NCBI RefSeq assembly: GCF_001902295.1
Contig: NZ_CP018335.1
Span: 3,286,001-3,350,000, forward strand
Length of the DNA: 64,000 bases
Reading direction: 5' to 3'
DNA from: Clostridium kluyveri
GTDB lineage: Bacteria; Bacillota; Clostridia; Clostridiales; Clostridiaceae
Under the pieces are notes generated by a model. That model searched no databases. It was not told the origin of the DNA and worked only from the letters and a program-made list of their open reading frames with translations. The translations under genes were made by a program, and so were the position numbers. Below, in pieces: positions 8,490 to 18,050 of the stretch. The first letter of the stretch is position 1, and every line of letters begins with the position of its first letter.

Positions 8490-9668
8490 ATGATTTATAT
8501 TGGTATAGATATAGCAAAAAACAAACATGATTGCTGTATTATAGATTCAGATGGTGTTGTTTATAATGATTCTTTACGTATATCCAATTCCCGTCAAGGG
8601 TTTGAATTACTTTATTCTTCAATACTTTCCATTCTGCCTGACAAGGATATTTCCAACGTAAAAATAGGACTTGAATCAACAGGTCATTACAGCACCAATC
8701 TCCAAAACTTTTTGTATGCTAAAGGCTTCAAGCTCTCCATTCTCAACCCTTTAGCTACAAATCTCTTCCGTAAAGCCCAGTCTCTTAGAAAAACTAAGAC
8801 TGATAAAACGGATGCATTGGTTATTGCTAAAATGCTCTTTTCTGATGATACAAAATCCTATTCTCCTGTATCATACCAGATTCAAGAGCTAAAGTCATTA
8901 ACCAGGCATAGATATCGCTTAATTGGATATAGGTCTAAGTTGAAAACATCTGTCAATAGATTGGTAGATATTATGTTCCCCGAGCTGCCCGATCTTTTTT
9001 GGTCAATTCATCAATCTTCTTCCTATGCCCTTTTATCCATACTTCCAAGCCCAAAAGATATAGCTGCCTGCCACCTGACCAAGCTAACAAACATACTAAA
9101 TACAGCTTCCAAGGGCAAGTATGGAAAAGATAAAGCTATTTCTCTAAAGGAGTCTGCTGCAAATTCTATTGGCACTAACTCAAGGTCTCTAAGTTTTGAA
9201 CTCAAGCAAACCATTAGGTTAATACAGTCAGTACAACACGAGATTGATTCCTTAGAGCTTCTCATAAAAGAAATCGTTGTTGAGATCAATTCCCCACTTA
9301 TTAGTATTCCAGGAATTTCATATACCCTGGCAGCTATAATATTGGCAGAAATCGGCGATATTAAAAGATTCACCACTCCCTGTAAACTCCTGGCCTTTGC
9401 CGGATTAGATCCCTCCACCTATCAATCTGGAAAGTACACTGCATCCCATACACCCATGGTCAAACGGGGTTCTGCCTACCTTAGATGGGCCATACTTATG
9501 GCTGGGAGAACTGTTTCAATGAGAGATGCCACTTTCTCTGCATATTTGTCGAAGAAACGCTCTGAAGGCAAGCACTATTATGTTGCCATGAGCCATGTTG
9601 CTAAAAAATTGATACGTATAATATTTCATCTTCTAAAGACCAATGCAACTTTTGCTCCACAAATATAA
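8490..9668 (+). CDS. IS110 family transposase
   Basis: 392 residues. The N-terminal DEDD RuvC-like domain shows YIGIDIAKNKHD (Asp at about 6), GLESTGHY (Glu at about 61) and KTDKTDALVIAKML (Asp pair near 103-106). The C-terminal Transposase_20 domain shows PGISYTLAAIILAEIGD, FAGLDPSTYQSG and KRGSAYLRWA with the conserved Ser. Full length and intact, with AAAGGAG before the ATG. It catalyses strand exchange for the IS, guided in this family by a bridge RNA. Confidence 0.95.
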   Translation: MIYIGIDIAKNKHDCCIIDSDGVVYNDSLRISNSRQGFELLYSSILSILPDKDISNVKIGLESTGHYSTNLQNFLYAKGFKLSILNPLATNLFRKAQSLRKTKTDKTDALVIAKMLFSDDTKSYSPVSYQIQELKSLTRHRYRLIGYRSKLKTSVNRLVDIMFPELPDLFWSIHQSSSYALLSILPSPKDIAACHLTKLTNILNTASKGKYGKDKAISLKESAANSIGTNSRSLSFELKQTIRLIQSVQHEIDSLELLIKEIVVEINSPLISIPGISYTLAAIILAEIGDIKRFTTPCKLLAFAGLDPSTYQSGKYTASHTPMVKRGSAYLRWAILMAGRTVSMRDATFSAYLSKKRSEGKHYYVAMSHVAKKLIRIIFHLLKTNATFAPQI

Positions 9669-9696
9669 ACTTATCCATAAAAATTAATATTTTTCA

Positions 9697-9725
9697 AAAA
9701 GCAATTTTCCATTGCTCTTTTTGTC
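9697..9725 (+). terminator. Terminator after the IS110 transposase
   Basis: AGCAAT and ATTGCT pair around TTTCC and are followed by CTTTTTG, with AAAAA upstream. A good intrinsic terminator about 30 bp past the transposase stop. Confidence 0.75.
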
Positions 9726-9956
9726 ATGCTTTCTTTTTTCAATTAAATAACTATAAAAATCTTTTGATTTTTAACTTGACTTCATATAGTTAGTCTCCTT
9801 ACTGTATTAATATTTAATTTCTATATAGAACAAAAAAATCCTTCTTATTAATATTTTAACAACAAACTGCCCCGCTTTATTTTATTAAGTTTTTAAGTTA
9901 TAATATAAAACACATAATTTACAAATTAAAAAAATTATTTCAAAGGAGTATAATTT

Positions 9957-10466
9957 ATGTCTAAATTTAATGAAATCAAACCTGAAGAACTAAATAAAAA
10001 TGCATTTCAACTCATAGGCAAAGATTGGATGCTTATTACTGCCGGAAAAGATGATAAAGTAAATACTATGACTGCTGCTTGGGGAGGTTTCGGCGTTATG
10101 TTTGGTAAAAATGTAACCTATATTGTTATAAGACCCCAACGTTATACTAAGGAGTTTGTAGATAACTCAAGTACCTTTTCCCTATCCTTTTTAGATAATA
10201 GCTTCAGAAAACAATTAAATTATTTGGGTACTACCTCTGGTAGAGATGAAGATAAAATTTCAAATTCTAATTTAAGCATTGACCATGATAATGATACACC
10301 TTATATCAAAGAAGCAAACCTTGTAATTATATGTAGAAAATTATATGCTCAAGATTTCAGTTCTGAATATTTTATCCATACTGAATTAGATGAAAAACTC
10401 TATCCTAATAAAGATTATCATACTTTATATATCTCTGAAATAGAAAAAATTCTTATTGAAAAATAA
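9957..10466 (+). CDS. Flavin reductase-like domain protein
   Basis: 169 residues matching the flavin reductase-like, FMN-binding split-barrel fold. Visible features are the early PLxxLIT-type stretch WMLITAGKDDKVNTMTAAWGG (written in part here), the IRPQRYTKEFV strand and FSLSFLDNSFRKQLNYLGTTSGRDEDK. Related clostridial proteins are small cytoplasmic FMN proteins that reduce flavins or other acceptors; the physiological substrate is unknown. AAAGGAG precedes the ATG. Monocistronic. Confidence 0.85.
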   Translation: MSKFNEIKPEELNKNAFQLIGKDWMLITAGKDDKVNTMTAAWGGFGVMFGKNVTYIVIRPQRYTKEFVDNSSTFSLSFLDNSFRKQLNYLGTTSGRDEDKISNSNLSIDHDNDTPYIKEANLVIICRKLYAQDFSSEYFIHTELDEKLYPNKDYHTLYISEIEKILIEK

Positions 10467-10696
10467 TTTTTTGTTCTACTTGCCACTGCAAATTGTTTAA
10501 ATTTCCATGTATAATAAAAATAATTTTGCATATCCTACTTATGTAAAACTTTCCTCGTATTAAAAGTCTTTGTATTAATATTTTTATCTTTCGATTTGAA
10601 TAATTAATTAAATGTGGGGGCAGTAGATCCCCCTATTTATTTTCAAACTTTAACATAAGTTTTTATACTTTAACTGAAAAATTGCATAAAAAAATG

Positions 10697-10726
10697 AGGC
10701 ACTATAAAATTATAAGTGCCTTTTCT
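10697..10726 (+). terminator. Terminator downstream of the flavin reductase-like gene
   Basis: GGCACT and AGTGCC arms pair over an AT-rich loop and are followed by TTTTCT; an A-run precedes. It lies 230 bp after the gene. Confidence 0.6.
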
Positions 10727-10832
10727 CCTTATTAAACAGTTAATGCTAAAAATACATATTGTTTATGAGAGATTGGAATTTTAATGAGCTTATTTATATG
10801 AATTATATTTTATATATTACTACCATTTGGTT

Positions 10833-10882
10833 AATAAATCAATATATTTTTTAATAAATTTATAAAAATATATTGATTTATT
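10833..10882. repeat. Perfect 19-bp inverted repeat
   Basis: AATAAATCAATATATTTTT (10833-10851) is the exact reverse complement of AAAAATATATTGATTTATT (10864-10882), with a 12-nt spacer. It lies about 110 bp downstream of the lysozyme gene in an otherwise empty 530-bp gap. It could be an unusual terminator or the remains of a small repeat. Confidence 0.6.
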
Positions 10883-10994
10883 TAATAATAATTAAAATAT
10901 ATAATATTAACGAAAACCATCATAGTCCTACACACCTAAATCTTAGAATAATTTGCCTTAAAGTATAATTAGCTGGTTAAGAGTCTATTTTTAC

Positions 10995-11915
10995 TTAGTT
11001 ACTTAAAAATATATCCCAGGTCTGCAATTTTAAAATCCCATCTGTACTCCTGCCCCAGTTTTTCTGAAGTTCAGTTACAGCTTGAAAAGTTGCTTCATCA
11101 TACAACATTTGGGTATAGGAATTTTCCTTTAGATAGCCATATTGTTCTAATTTCTGTTGAATCCATAAAACTGCATGAGACTTATGGCCTTTAATAATGA
11201 TATCCTGAATCCCTTCCAATGCTGCCATAGTAGCCGGACCCACTATTCCATCTATAGTCAGCTTTGCATTATAGTCAATATTCAAGTTATATTGAAGTGC
11301 TTTAATTTGTTCTATAAGTGTACTTGATTTTACTGATTGATTTGTATCAAAGCTATTATAGAATGCTTCAGACATATAGTTTAAATCAAGGTATCCATTT
11401 ATTCCCGATATTTCTCCTTTTTCTGTATACTGCCATATAGCATACTCTTTCCATAATACAATACTTGGACTGTTTACTTCATAATGAGCTATCCATAAAG
11501 GATATTTTGTTATATTACTATTTAAATGTGCTTTTATATAGCTTGGGTTACAATAAATAAGTGTAGGTGCAACAGTTGATATTATATCTAAAAAGGCCAG
11601 ACATACTTCTGTTATATCCCCACTGACCTGCTGTTCAATATCCAAAACTACAAAATCAGGTTTGGCTCCCAAAACAATAGACTTAAAAAAATTTGCCTCC
11701 TCAATTGCTTTTGATTTGTTCTGAAATCTAGCAAAATGATATGCTCCAGCTACAAGTTCCAGGTCTTTAGCCTGTTCTATATTATAATTGTAATATTTAT
11801 CTATAAAGGTACTTCCTTCAGTAGCTTTTGCAATTATAAAAGAATTACCCTGATTCTTTATTAAATTTATATTGACTAAGCCATTTAAATTACTGATATC
11901 TACCCCATTAATCAT
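10995..11915 (-). CDS. GH25 family lysozyme with C-terminal peptidoglycan-binding domain
   Basis: 306 residues from the ATG at 11915, chosen because GGAGGGA precedes it; a longer in-frame start at 11966 has no such site. The GH25 (Chalaropsis-type muramidase) domain covers about 1-190: GVDISNLNG near the start, FIIAKATEG, AGAYHFARF and the catalytic DIEQ motif near 102, then WQYTEKGEI. The C-terminal part (about 205-300) carries peptidoglycan-binding repeats (IDGIVGPATMAALEGIQ, TDGILKLQTW). There is no signal peptide, so release would need lysis or another route; a prophage or sporulation cell-wall role is possible. Confidence 0.92.
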   Translation of the reverse strand: MINGVDISNLNGLVNINLIKNQGNSFIIAKATEGSTFIDKYYNYNIEQAKDLELVAGAYHFARFQNKSKAIEEANFFKSIVLGAKPDFVVLDIEQQVSGDITEVCLAFLDIISTVAPTLIYCNPSYIKAHLNSNITKYPLWIAHYEVNSPSIVLWKEYAIWQYTEKGEISGINGYLDLNYMSEAFYNSFDTNQSVKSSTLIEQIKALQYNLNIDYNAKLTIDGIVGPATMAALEGIQDIIIKGHKSHAVLWIQQKLEQYGYLKENSYTQMLYDEATFQAVTELQKNWGRSTDGILKLQTWDIFLSN

Positions 11916-12120
11916 GAGAACTTCCCTCCTTATCTCTAATATATTAGTTATATCAATTTTTGACATCTTAATTCATGGAGCAGCATCTATTTTCTATATA
12001 AATATGTAATATTAATTTTATTACAAGTCATCTCATAAGATATCTTTATTATTCACAGCATAATAATTTAAATTCTTCACAATATATTTTTATTTTTATT
12101 CACAAATTTGATACCTTACT

Positions 12121-12129
12121 CATAGTATA
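12121..12129 (+). promoter_or_regulatory. Possible mother-cell sigma -10 element
   Basis: CATAGTATA fits the CATANNNTA -10 consensus of sigma-K/sigma-E promoters and lies 31 bp before the ATG of the Arg-rich protein. The same motif precedes three other small genes in the window. Confidence 0.35.
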
Positions 12130-12159
12130 GCATTGTAAATGAATTTGTGGAGGTACCTT

Positions 12160-12435
12160 ATGAGCAATAGTGATTCTGACAAAAGTATCAATGAAGAAAT
12201 TGAAGATTCCTATGACTTCGAAACTCCCATTTATTGTCCATACTGCTCAATGCCTTATATTAGATCAAATCAAGAAGAATATGCAACCCTAGATCCTTAT
12301 GACGAAGACTTTAATGATAACTTTTACCCCTTATATAGGCAAAGAGGTCGTAGAAGAAGACGTAGGCGTAGAAGACATAGACGTGGGTTCCCTCTTTGGC
12401 CACTAATATTTTTCTACGACGATTGGTATTGGTAG
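12160..12435 (+). CDS. Arg-rich small protein with CPYC motif, unknown
   Basis: 91 residues from an ATG preceded by GGAGG; an ATG 21 bases upstream lacks one. The protein is sharply partitioned: an acidic N-terminus, a single CPYC motif near residue 29, an acidic middle (PYDEDFNDN), a run of basic residues (about 63-76) with ten consecutive arginines apart from histidines, and an aromatic, hydrophobic tail (FPLWPLIFFYDDWYW). No domain is recognised. The composition, and a CATANNNTA-type -10 element upstream, suggest a spore structural or DNA/polyanion-binding protein, but this is inference. Confidence 0.72.
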   Translation: MSNSDSDKSINEEIEDSYDFETPIYCPYCSMPYIRSNQEEYATLDPYDEDFNDNFYPLYRQRGRRRRRRRRRHRRGFPLWPLIFFYDDWYW

Positions 12436-12483
12436 TAAATAGTATTTTACATTTTATAAACATAGCTAGCTTAATCATTATAG

Positions 12484-12514
12484 AAAATAAGCACCTATTT
12501 TATCAGTGCTTATT
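12484..12514 (+). terminator. Terminator after the Arg-rich protein gene
   Basis: AAAATAAGCAC and GTGCTTATTTT pair around a short AT-rich loop; the T-run is part of the 3' arm, so it can work on both strands. Confidence 0.75.
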
Positions 12515-12649
12515 TTCATTATATACATATATTGGTTTCACAACCTGAAAAATCAAGTCACATTCTCTTTTTCTATAAACACATCCATAGTTTCCACCAT
12601 TATAGTTAAATTTCTCATATTTATCATTAAGTTATGTAATTGCAATTTA

Positions 12650-13237
12650 TTAATTTATTGGAATAAGTTTATTATCTCCTAAATCCCACTCATATACTTT
12701 ACCACTTTTCTTATTAACATAATACCATCCTGCTGTAGCAGAATGATCTTCCATACTGTCAAATACTTGTATAACATAATAAGTTTCGTTATTCCGTATA
12801 TCTTCATGATCGAATGCAAATTTAGTATTTTCATTTTTACTTTTATAATATTTAGCTGTTAACTCCACTGCTTTTTCTTTAGTAATAGTATCTATCTCAC
12901 TATTTAAATAACTACTGTCTTTATTTTCAGTATTTTTCTTATCTACATTATCTTCTTTTTTATCCTTAAGCTGGGCCTTTAGGGTTTCATCTAATTTTTC
13001 CCTAGCCTGTTTTATATTCTTTTTTATCTTATCATTATTTTTATACTTAAGAGCTTCCTCATAAGTATCCACAGCTTTTTTATATTCACCATTTTTCATG
13101 TAGCTGTCAGCTTTATCTAAAAGCTTATTATACATCCCATTATGATAATATCTATAACCTCCATAACCTATAGAACACAACAAAATAAATAAAACAATTA
13201 TCCATATTTTCATATACTTTTTACTCAAAAATATCAT
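12650..13237 (-). CDS. Membrane-anchored protein with TPR-like helices, unknown
   Basis: 195 residues. A single membrane helix (about 10-28) anchors an outside domain. Residues 35-90 contain a TPR-like helix pair (DKADSYMKNGEYKKAVDTYE), then a Lys/Asp-rich linker (85-115), then a C-terminal alpha/beta module (about 118-195) with ITKEKAVELTAKYY and GWYYVNKKSGKVYEWDL, a pattern seen in many clostridial cell-surface proteins. The function is unknown. The first ATG has GGGGA only 3 nt upstream; the ATG eight codons later is also possible. Confidence 0.65.
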   Translation of the reverse strand: MIFLSKKYMKIWIIVLFILLCSIGYGGYRYYHNGMYNKLLDKADSYMKNGEYKKAVDTYEEALKYKNNDKIKKNIKQAREKLDETLKAQLKDKKEDNVDKKNTENKDSSYLNSEIDTITKEKAVELTAKYYKSKNENTKFAFDHEDIRNNETYYVIQVFDSMEDHSATAGWYYVNKKSGKVYEWDLGDNKLIPIN

Positions 13238-13320
13238 CTTCCCCTAAGTATTGCATTTTACTAAAATATTATCAGATATAAAGTCTATTTACAATTATAT
13301 TATCAAATAGTTCAAAATTA

Positions 13321-13355
13321 AAAAGTGTTAGATTTTACTTCAATCTAACACTTTT
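13321..13355 (-). terminator. Terminator overlapping the stop codon of the next gene
   Basis: AAAAGTGTTAGA and TCTAACACTTTT are perfect 12-bp arms around an 11-nt loop that contains the stop codon of the minus-strand gene ending at 13335. Confidence 0.7.
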
Positions 13356-13949
13356 CAATTCTTTACAAAGTGAACTAAATAACTCTTTATTTTTATTATC
13401 TAAAGCCCCATCTATAAGAGTATATAAAATTTCAGTATAAAGTTTTTCTCTTTCCTTCTTCATTAAAGGATTTATTACATAATTCATATAATAAATAGAT
13501 GGATTTCTCACATTATCTAAATACATATTCTTTAACATAGTTACATAAAATTCCAATTCCGATATTGATATACTGAAAAACAATCTAGTTGAATCTTTTT
13601 CTACAGATATTTTTATCATTTCTTTATTAAGAAAAGTTAATTCTATAGTATTAAAGTTTTCTGCTTGAAATTTTTCACTTTTGTTATTTGAAGTTTTAAA
13701 GTCTGTTAAAAACTTTATATAATTTAAAAAGTCTCTCTCCTCAAGTTCGAAATCATTCAATATGGTTTTAAAGCCACATCTCTTTTTAAAAGAAATTTTA
13801 TATTTACTATGTCCATTTATGTTTCTTCTAGCTAAAATTAATATACTGTCTACAAATTTATCCATGGCTCTTTTAGGAACCAGTTTTATTCCATACTTAA
13901 ATCCATCATGTTCCTTTGTATTAGAAACAATAAAATCGCTTATATCCAT
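13335..13949 (-). CDS. Conserved-looking cytoplasmic protein, unknown
   Basis: 204 residues, soluble, Lys- and Phe-rich, with no signal peptide or membrane segment. A strong AAAAAGGGGATAAATTT site precedes the ATG. I see no recognisable domain; the alternating beta-strand-like segments (KYKISFKKRCGF, TIELTFLNKEMIKI) followed by C-terminal helices suggest an alpha/beta fold. The terminator overlaps its stop codon. It is not clearly in an operon with either neighbour. Confidence 0.7.
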   Translation of the reverse strand: MDISDFIVSNTKEHDGFKYGIKLVPKRAMDKFVDSILILARRNINGHSKYKISFKKRCGFKTILNDFELEERDFLNYIKFLTDFKTSNNKSEKFQAENFNTIELTFLNKEMIKISVEKDSTRLFFSISISELEFYVTMLKNMYLDNVRNPSIYYMNYVINPLMKKEREKLYTEILYTLIDGALDNKNKELFSSLCKELKSVRLK

Positions 13950-14177
13950 AAATTTATCCCCTTTTTAAGTAATATATATGTTTAAAATCATACTTTTCTA
14001 TTATAAACGAAATAAGTCATTTTTTGCGATTATGCACAATATTAAAAAAGTTTAAAAAATACTCCATTAAAACTATAATATTTTACTCATGTGCTTATTT
14101 TATGTGCTTTTATATTATATAATTTACTTGTAAACTTTAAGTTAATAATATTTTAAATATAAGAAGAAGGTGGTATC

Positions 14178-15029
14178 TTGAGAATAATTACTTTAATAGA
14201 AAATTCTCTAGGGGACAATAAAAACTTAATATGTGAACATGGACTTTCATTTTTTATACAATCTTCAGCATTTAATATACTATTTGATACAGGTAAAAGT
14301 GAAAATTTTATAAAAAATGCCCACAGTATGAATATCGATCTGAATAAAACAAATTATATTATAATAAGTCATGCCCATTACGATCATGGTAATGGATTAA
14401 AAAGCTTTACCAAAAGTTTTACTATAAGACCTAAAATAATACTAAGCAAATATTTTTTCTCGAACGGAAAAAAATATTATTATAGTGAAAATAGTGCTAA
14501 AAATGATGAAAAACTTCAATACATAGGCGTAAATTTTGATGAAAAATTTTTAAAAGAAAATTCCTTTAAAGTACAGTATATAACTTTAGATAAAACGGAA
14601 ATAGAAAAAGGTATTTATGTGTTTACAAATTTTAAATCCTACTATGATTTTGAAAAATCAAATCCTAATATGAAAGTAAAAACAAATAAAAGTTTTGAAA
14701 CTGACACTTTTAAAGATGAGATATGTATAGGAATAGATACACCCAAAGGACTTTTAATACTTTTAGGCTGTTCCCATCCTGGAATATTAAATATGATAAA
14801 ATCTATTGAATTTAAATCAAATAAAAATATATTTGGAATACTTGGAGGAACCCATTTAATGGAAGCCTCTGAGAATAGAATAGAAAAAACTATAGTGGAA
14901 TTTAAAAAAATGAATATAAAAATACTAGGACCTTCTCATTGTACAGGTACTTCTGCATATTCACAATTAAAAAACTCCTGTGATAACTTTTTTGTAAATT
15001 CTACTGGTTCTTCTCTATCAATTCCTTAA
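14178..15029 (+). CDS. MBL-fold metallohydrolase
   Basis: 283 residues starting at a TTG preceded by AGAAGGTGG. The zinc-binding motif SHAHYDHGNGL (about 64-74) is intact, followed by the later metal ligands GCSHPG (about 198) and GPSHCTG (about 255). The layout matches the group annotated as 7,8-dihydropterin-6-methyl-4-(beta-D-ribofuranosyl)-aminobenzene-5'-phosphate synthase homologues, though most bacterial members have unknown substrates. Cytoplasmic, monocistronic. Confidence 0.88.
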   Translation: MRIITLIENSLGDNKNLICEHGLSFFIQSSAFNILFDTGKSENFIKNAHSMNIDLNKTNYIIISHAHYDHGNGLKSFTKSFTIRPKIILSKYFFSNGKKYYYSENSAKNDEKLQYIGVNFDEKFLKENSFKVQYITLDKTEIEKGIYVFTNFKSYYDFEKSNPNMKVKTNKSFETDTFKDEICIGIDTPKGLLILLGCSHPGILNMIKSIEFKSNKNIFGILGGTHLMEASENRIEKTIVEFKKMNIKILGPSHCTGTSAYSQLKNSCDNFFVNSTGSSLSIP

Positions 15030-15063
15030 TCACTTATTAAACTTAATTTTACATTCCAATTTA

Positions 15064-15092
15064 AAAAATCAAGGTATTATGCCTTGATTTTT
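15064..15092. terminator. Bidirectional terminator between MBL and cfa genes
   Basis: AAAAATCAAGG and CCTTGATTTTT pair around TATTATG, with T-runs in both directions. It lies between convergent genes. Confidence 0.85.
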
Positions 15093-15100
15093 CAATATAA

Positions 15101-16285
15101 TTAATCTTCATATAAATAATCTCTGGTCATATATATATCATTATTAAGTCCCTTTGTGAATAAGAACTGGTGTATATCCATTACACCATAATGAAAAGAA
15201 GCAGAACAAGCATTTAAATAAAGTCTCCACATCCTTATGAAAACATCATCTTTAATTTTCTTAACTTCCTCTAACTTATTTTCAAAATTTTCAGCCCAAC
15301 ATTTCAATGTCTTAAAGTAATGCAATCTTAAACTCTCTGCATCTATGAGGTGTAAATTGTTATCTGCCATTAAACTTACTAATTGTCTTATAGATGGTAT
15401 ATAACCTCCTGGAAATATGTATTTTTTAATCCACTGATTTACTTCTCCTTCTGTTTGTGCTGTAATACAGTGAAGAAGTGATATTCCTCCTTCTTTTAAC
15501 ATAGCCTTTACATCTTCCATATAAGAAGATAAATTCTGTCTCCCCACATGTTCAATCATTCCTACACTAACTATTCTGTCAAAGCTATATTTTTCTTTAA
15601 CTAATTCTCTATAATCCACTAATTTCACTTGAACTTTTTCCTGCAAATTATTTTCTAGTATTTTCTTATTTGTCTTTTCAAATTGTTTTTTACTTAAAGT
15701 TATGCCTAATGCATTTACTCCATATTTTTGTGCAGCTGTAATAATTAAATTTCCCCAACCACAGCCTATATCTAAAAGCTTTTGACCTGGTTTCAATTGA
15801 AGTTTTTTTAATATATAATTTACCTTATTTATTTGAGCCTGGTAAAGTGAATCCTCTTCTTTCATAAAATATCCACAGGAATAAGTCATGGTTTCATCAA
15901 GCCAGAGACTATAAAAGTCATCACCTAAATCATAATGATATTGTACATCTTTTTTACTTCTTTTAATATTATTTGGAATCACTTTATAAAGTTTTGAAAA
16001 TATTTCAGCTTTATGTAAAAAACTATCCTTATTCCTATATACCGATTCTATTATTTCTCTAATATTTCCCTCAAAATCAATTAGATTATTCATATAGGCT
16101 TCTCCTATTGCAAGGAAAGGATCCGTTAAAATATTTTTTTTAGAAATATGTCCATTTATATATATTTTAAATTTTGCTTTTCCATCTCCATATTTATCTT
16201 CCATACCATCCCAGTACTTTACTTCTACCGTATCTGAAAAAGCACTTTGCAAAAACTTCTTGAAAAATACTTTGTCTAATTCCAT
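15101..16285 (-). CDS. cfa: Cyclopropane-fatty-acyl-phospholipid synthase
   Basis: 394 residues, full length. It transfers a methylene from S-adenosylmethionine to cis double bonds of membrane lipid acyl chains. The SAM site reads LLDIGCGWGNLII (about 168-180) followed by GITLSKKQ. Family motifs YHYDLGDDFYSLWLDETMTYSCGYF (in part, about 116-140), VSVGMIEHVG (about 232-241) and FIRMWRLYLNACSASFHYG near the C-terminus are all present. Monocistronic; a family 1 repeat lies upstream on the other strand. Confidence 0.95.
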   Translation of the reverse strand: MELDKVFFKKFLQSAFSDTVEVKYWDGMEDKYGDGKAKFKIYINGHISKKNILTDPFLAIGEAYMNNLIDFEGNIREIIESVYRNKDSFLHKAEIFSKLYKVIPNNIKRSKKDVQYHYDLGDDFYSLWLDETMTYSCGYFMKEEDSLYQAQINKVNYILKKLQLKPGQKLLDIGCGWGNLIITAAQKYGVNALGITLSKKQFEKTNKKILENNLQEKVQVKLVDYRELVKEKYSFDRIVSVGMIEHVGRQNLSSYMEDVKAMLKEGGISLLHCITAQTEGEVNQWIKKYIFPGGYIPSIRQLVSLMADNNLHLIDAESLRLHYFKTLKCWAENFENKLEEVKKIKDDVFIRMWRLYLNACSASFHYGVMDIHQFLFTKGLNNDIYMTRDYLYED

Positions 16286-16318
16286 ATTACCCCTCCTATT
16301 CTAAATATGAACGTGAAA

Positions 16319-16457
16319 ATCAAGTGATTCTAAGGTTCAGGTGAGTTATTCTTATCTCCATCTGAACCTTAAAAGAACTTATCCAGGCGCGTTAGACCCG
16401 CTTATTTCCCGCTTTGAGGAATATGGGAACAGTATCTAATTTCGTCATTTGGATAAA
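16319..16457 (+). repeat. Family 1 repeat, copy B (full length)
   Basis: Starts with ATCAAGTGATTCTAAGGTTC. AAGGTTCAG (16332-16340) pairs with CTGAACCTT (16361-16369). The second domain is closed by TTATCC (16379-16384) with GGATAA (16451-16456) and contains GGCG facing CGCT. It lies between two minus-strand genes, in the opposite direction to both, so it is not a 3' UTR of either; it fills most of the 310-bp gap. Confidence 0.75.
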
Positions 16458-16594
16458 TCTCATATATTTATGATAAGTTATCTGAAAATTTATATCAATT
16501 TACAAAAACTCTTGAATTTGAAGAAAAATTAAATTATATTGTAAAAATACACCTATATACAACTTCTATCTTACACAGCCATAAAAATTTAATT

Positions 16595-17932
16595 TTATTC
16601 ATCTAATGCCTGATTTTTTTTCTTATCAGATATGTATATCTTCAAGACTTCTATTCTTTTTTCATCTATCTTTTCTACTTTGAAAATTATATTTTCATAC
16701 TCTACGGTATTCTCTTCACCTTCCTTTGGAATGCTTCCCAGAAGCTCCATTACAAAACCACCTATGGTATCTGAATTATCTGATTTTAATTCTAAATCTA
16801 AAAACTCATTTACCTCATATATAGATAGAAGTCCACTAACCAGATAGGTATTTTCATCCAGCTTACTTACATATTGTTCATTATCATCATATTCATCAAA
16901 TATATTACCCATTACCTCCTCGATTAAATCCTCTATAGTTACAATACCTGAAAAGCCACCATATTCATCAATTAAGATTGCCATATGATTTTTAGTACTT
17001 TGAAGTTCCTTAAAAAGCACACCTATATTTTTATTTTCTGGCACAAAATAAGGTGTTCTAAGCAGAGGTTTTATATCTATATTATCTATAGAAATCTTCA
17101 TAATTTCCACAAATAGGTCTTTAATATATAGTATACCTATTATATTATCTGTATCATCTTTATAGACGGGTATTCTAGAATATTTTTCTTCCATTATATC
17201 TTTAACACTACGAGAAAACACATTGTCTATATCTATGCCAAATACCTCTGTTCTTGGAGTCATCACTTCCTTAGCCACTTTATCATCAAATTCAAATATT
17301 CTTTCTATCATCTGTAATTCCGACTGATTAAAGATTCCATTTTCCTGTCCAAGTTCTATAATGGATCTTATTTCCTCTTCAGATATCTTATTTTCTACAT
17401 TTTCTGTACTTAAATTAAATAATTTCATAATTAAATTGGTAGAACCTGAAAGCAATTTTACAAAAGGAATCATAATCTTGCTTATGAATAGAATAGGTCT
17501 TATAAATGCCATTGCTATTATTTCTGAATGCTGCAGGGCAATTCTTTTTGGAAATAATTCTCCAAGCACAAGGGTAATATAGGATAACAATATAGTTATG
17601 ACAATTACAGCAACTTTACTGCTGTATGGAATACTTATCTTATCTAAATAAACTGCAAATCTTGTTGACAAAGTAGTAGCTGCATATGCACTGGCAAAAA
17701 ATCCTGCAAGAGTTATACCCACTTGTATCGTTGCTAAAAAATTACTAGGATCATCCAATAGATTCAATATTATATGTGCTTTCTTATTTCCTTCCTCCGC
17801 CAGGTAGGAGACTCTTCTTTTATTTAAAGCAACTACTGCCATTTCCACCGCTGAAAAAAATGCATTAATCACTGTAAGTATTAATATTAAAATAAGTTCA
17901 AATACTATGTTATTCTGCCAGCTCATACCCAT
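16595..17932 (-). CDS. CorC/HlyC family protein (CNNM-CBS-CorC_HlyC)
   Basis: 445 residues. The CNNM membrane domain (about 8-200, four hydrophobic segments; NAFFSAVEMAVVALNKRR, GITLAGFFASAYAA) is followed by two CBS motifs (about 215-335, EVMTPRTEVFGID and KDIMEEKYSRIPVY, VPENKNIGVLF) and a C-terminal CorC_HlyC domain (about 350-435). Such proteins are linked to magnesium or cation efflux and homeostasis; the hemolysin label is historical. Monocistronic, possibly with the small hydrophobic peptide gene upstream. Confidence 0.94.
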   Translation of the reverse strand: MGMSWQNNIVFELILILILTVINAFFSAVEMAVVALNKRRVSYLAEEGNKKAHIILNLLDDPSNFLATIQVGITLAGFFASAYAATTLSTRFAVYLDKISIPYSSKVAVIVITILLSYITLVLGELFPKRIALQHSEIIAMAFIRPILFISKIMIPFVKLLSGSTNLIMKLFNLSTENVENKISEEEIRSIIELGQENGIFNQSELQMIERIFEFDDKVAKEVMTPRTEVFGIDIDNVFSRSVKDIMEEKYSRIPVYKDDTDNIIGILYIKDLFVEIMKISIDNIDIKPLLRTPYFVPENKNIGVLFKELQSTKNHMAILIDEYGGFSGIVTIEDLIEEVMGNIFDEYDDNEQYVSKLDENTYLVSGLLSIYEVNEFLDLELKSDNSDTIGGFVMELLGSIPKEGEENTVEYENIIFKVEKIDEKRIEVLKIYISDKKKNQALDE

Positions 17933-18050
17933 AAATAATGTATAACTCCCTTCATTTATTAAGGATACATTCTTCTCTTCTATTATGCCTGTTAAGCTGT
18001 AAGTTATTCTTATATACTATGTTTTAAAAAAGAAAAATTATTTCTATTAA

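Larger units (their letters stand above)
8313..9724 (+). mobile_element. IS110 family insertion sequence (ends approximate)
   Basis: One IS110-type transposase with structured non-coding sequence on its 5' side. IS110 elements lack terminal inverted repeats and clear target duplications, so the exact ends cannot be read. I bracket the element from the start of the leader hairpin to the end of the downstream terminator. No second copy is seen in the window. Confidence 0.7.
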
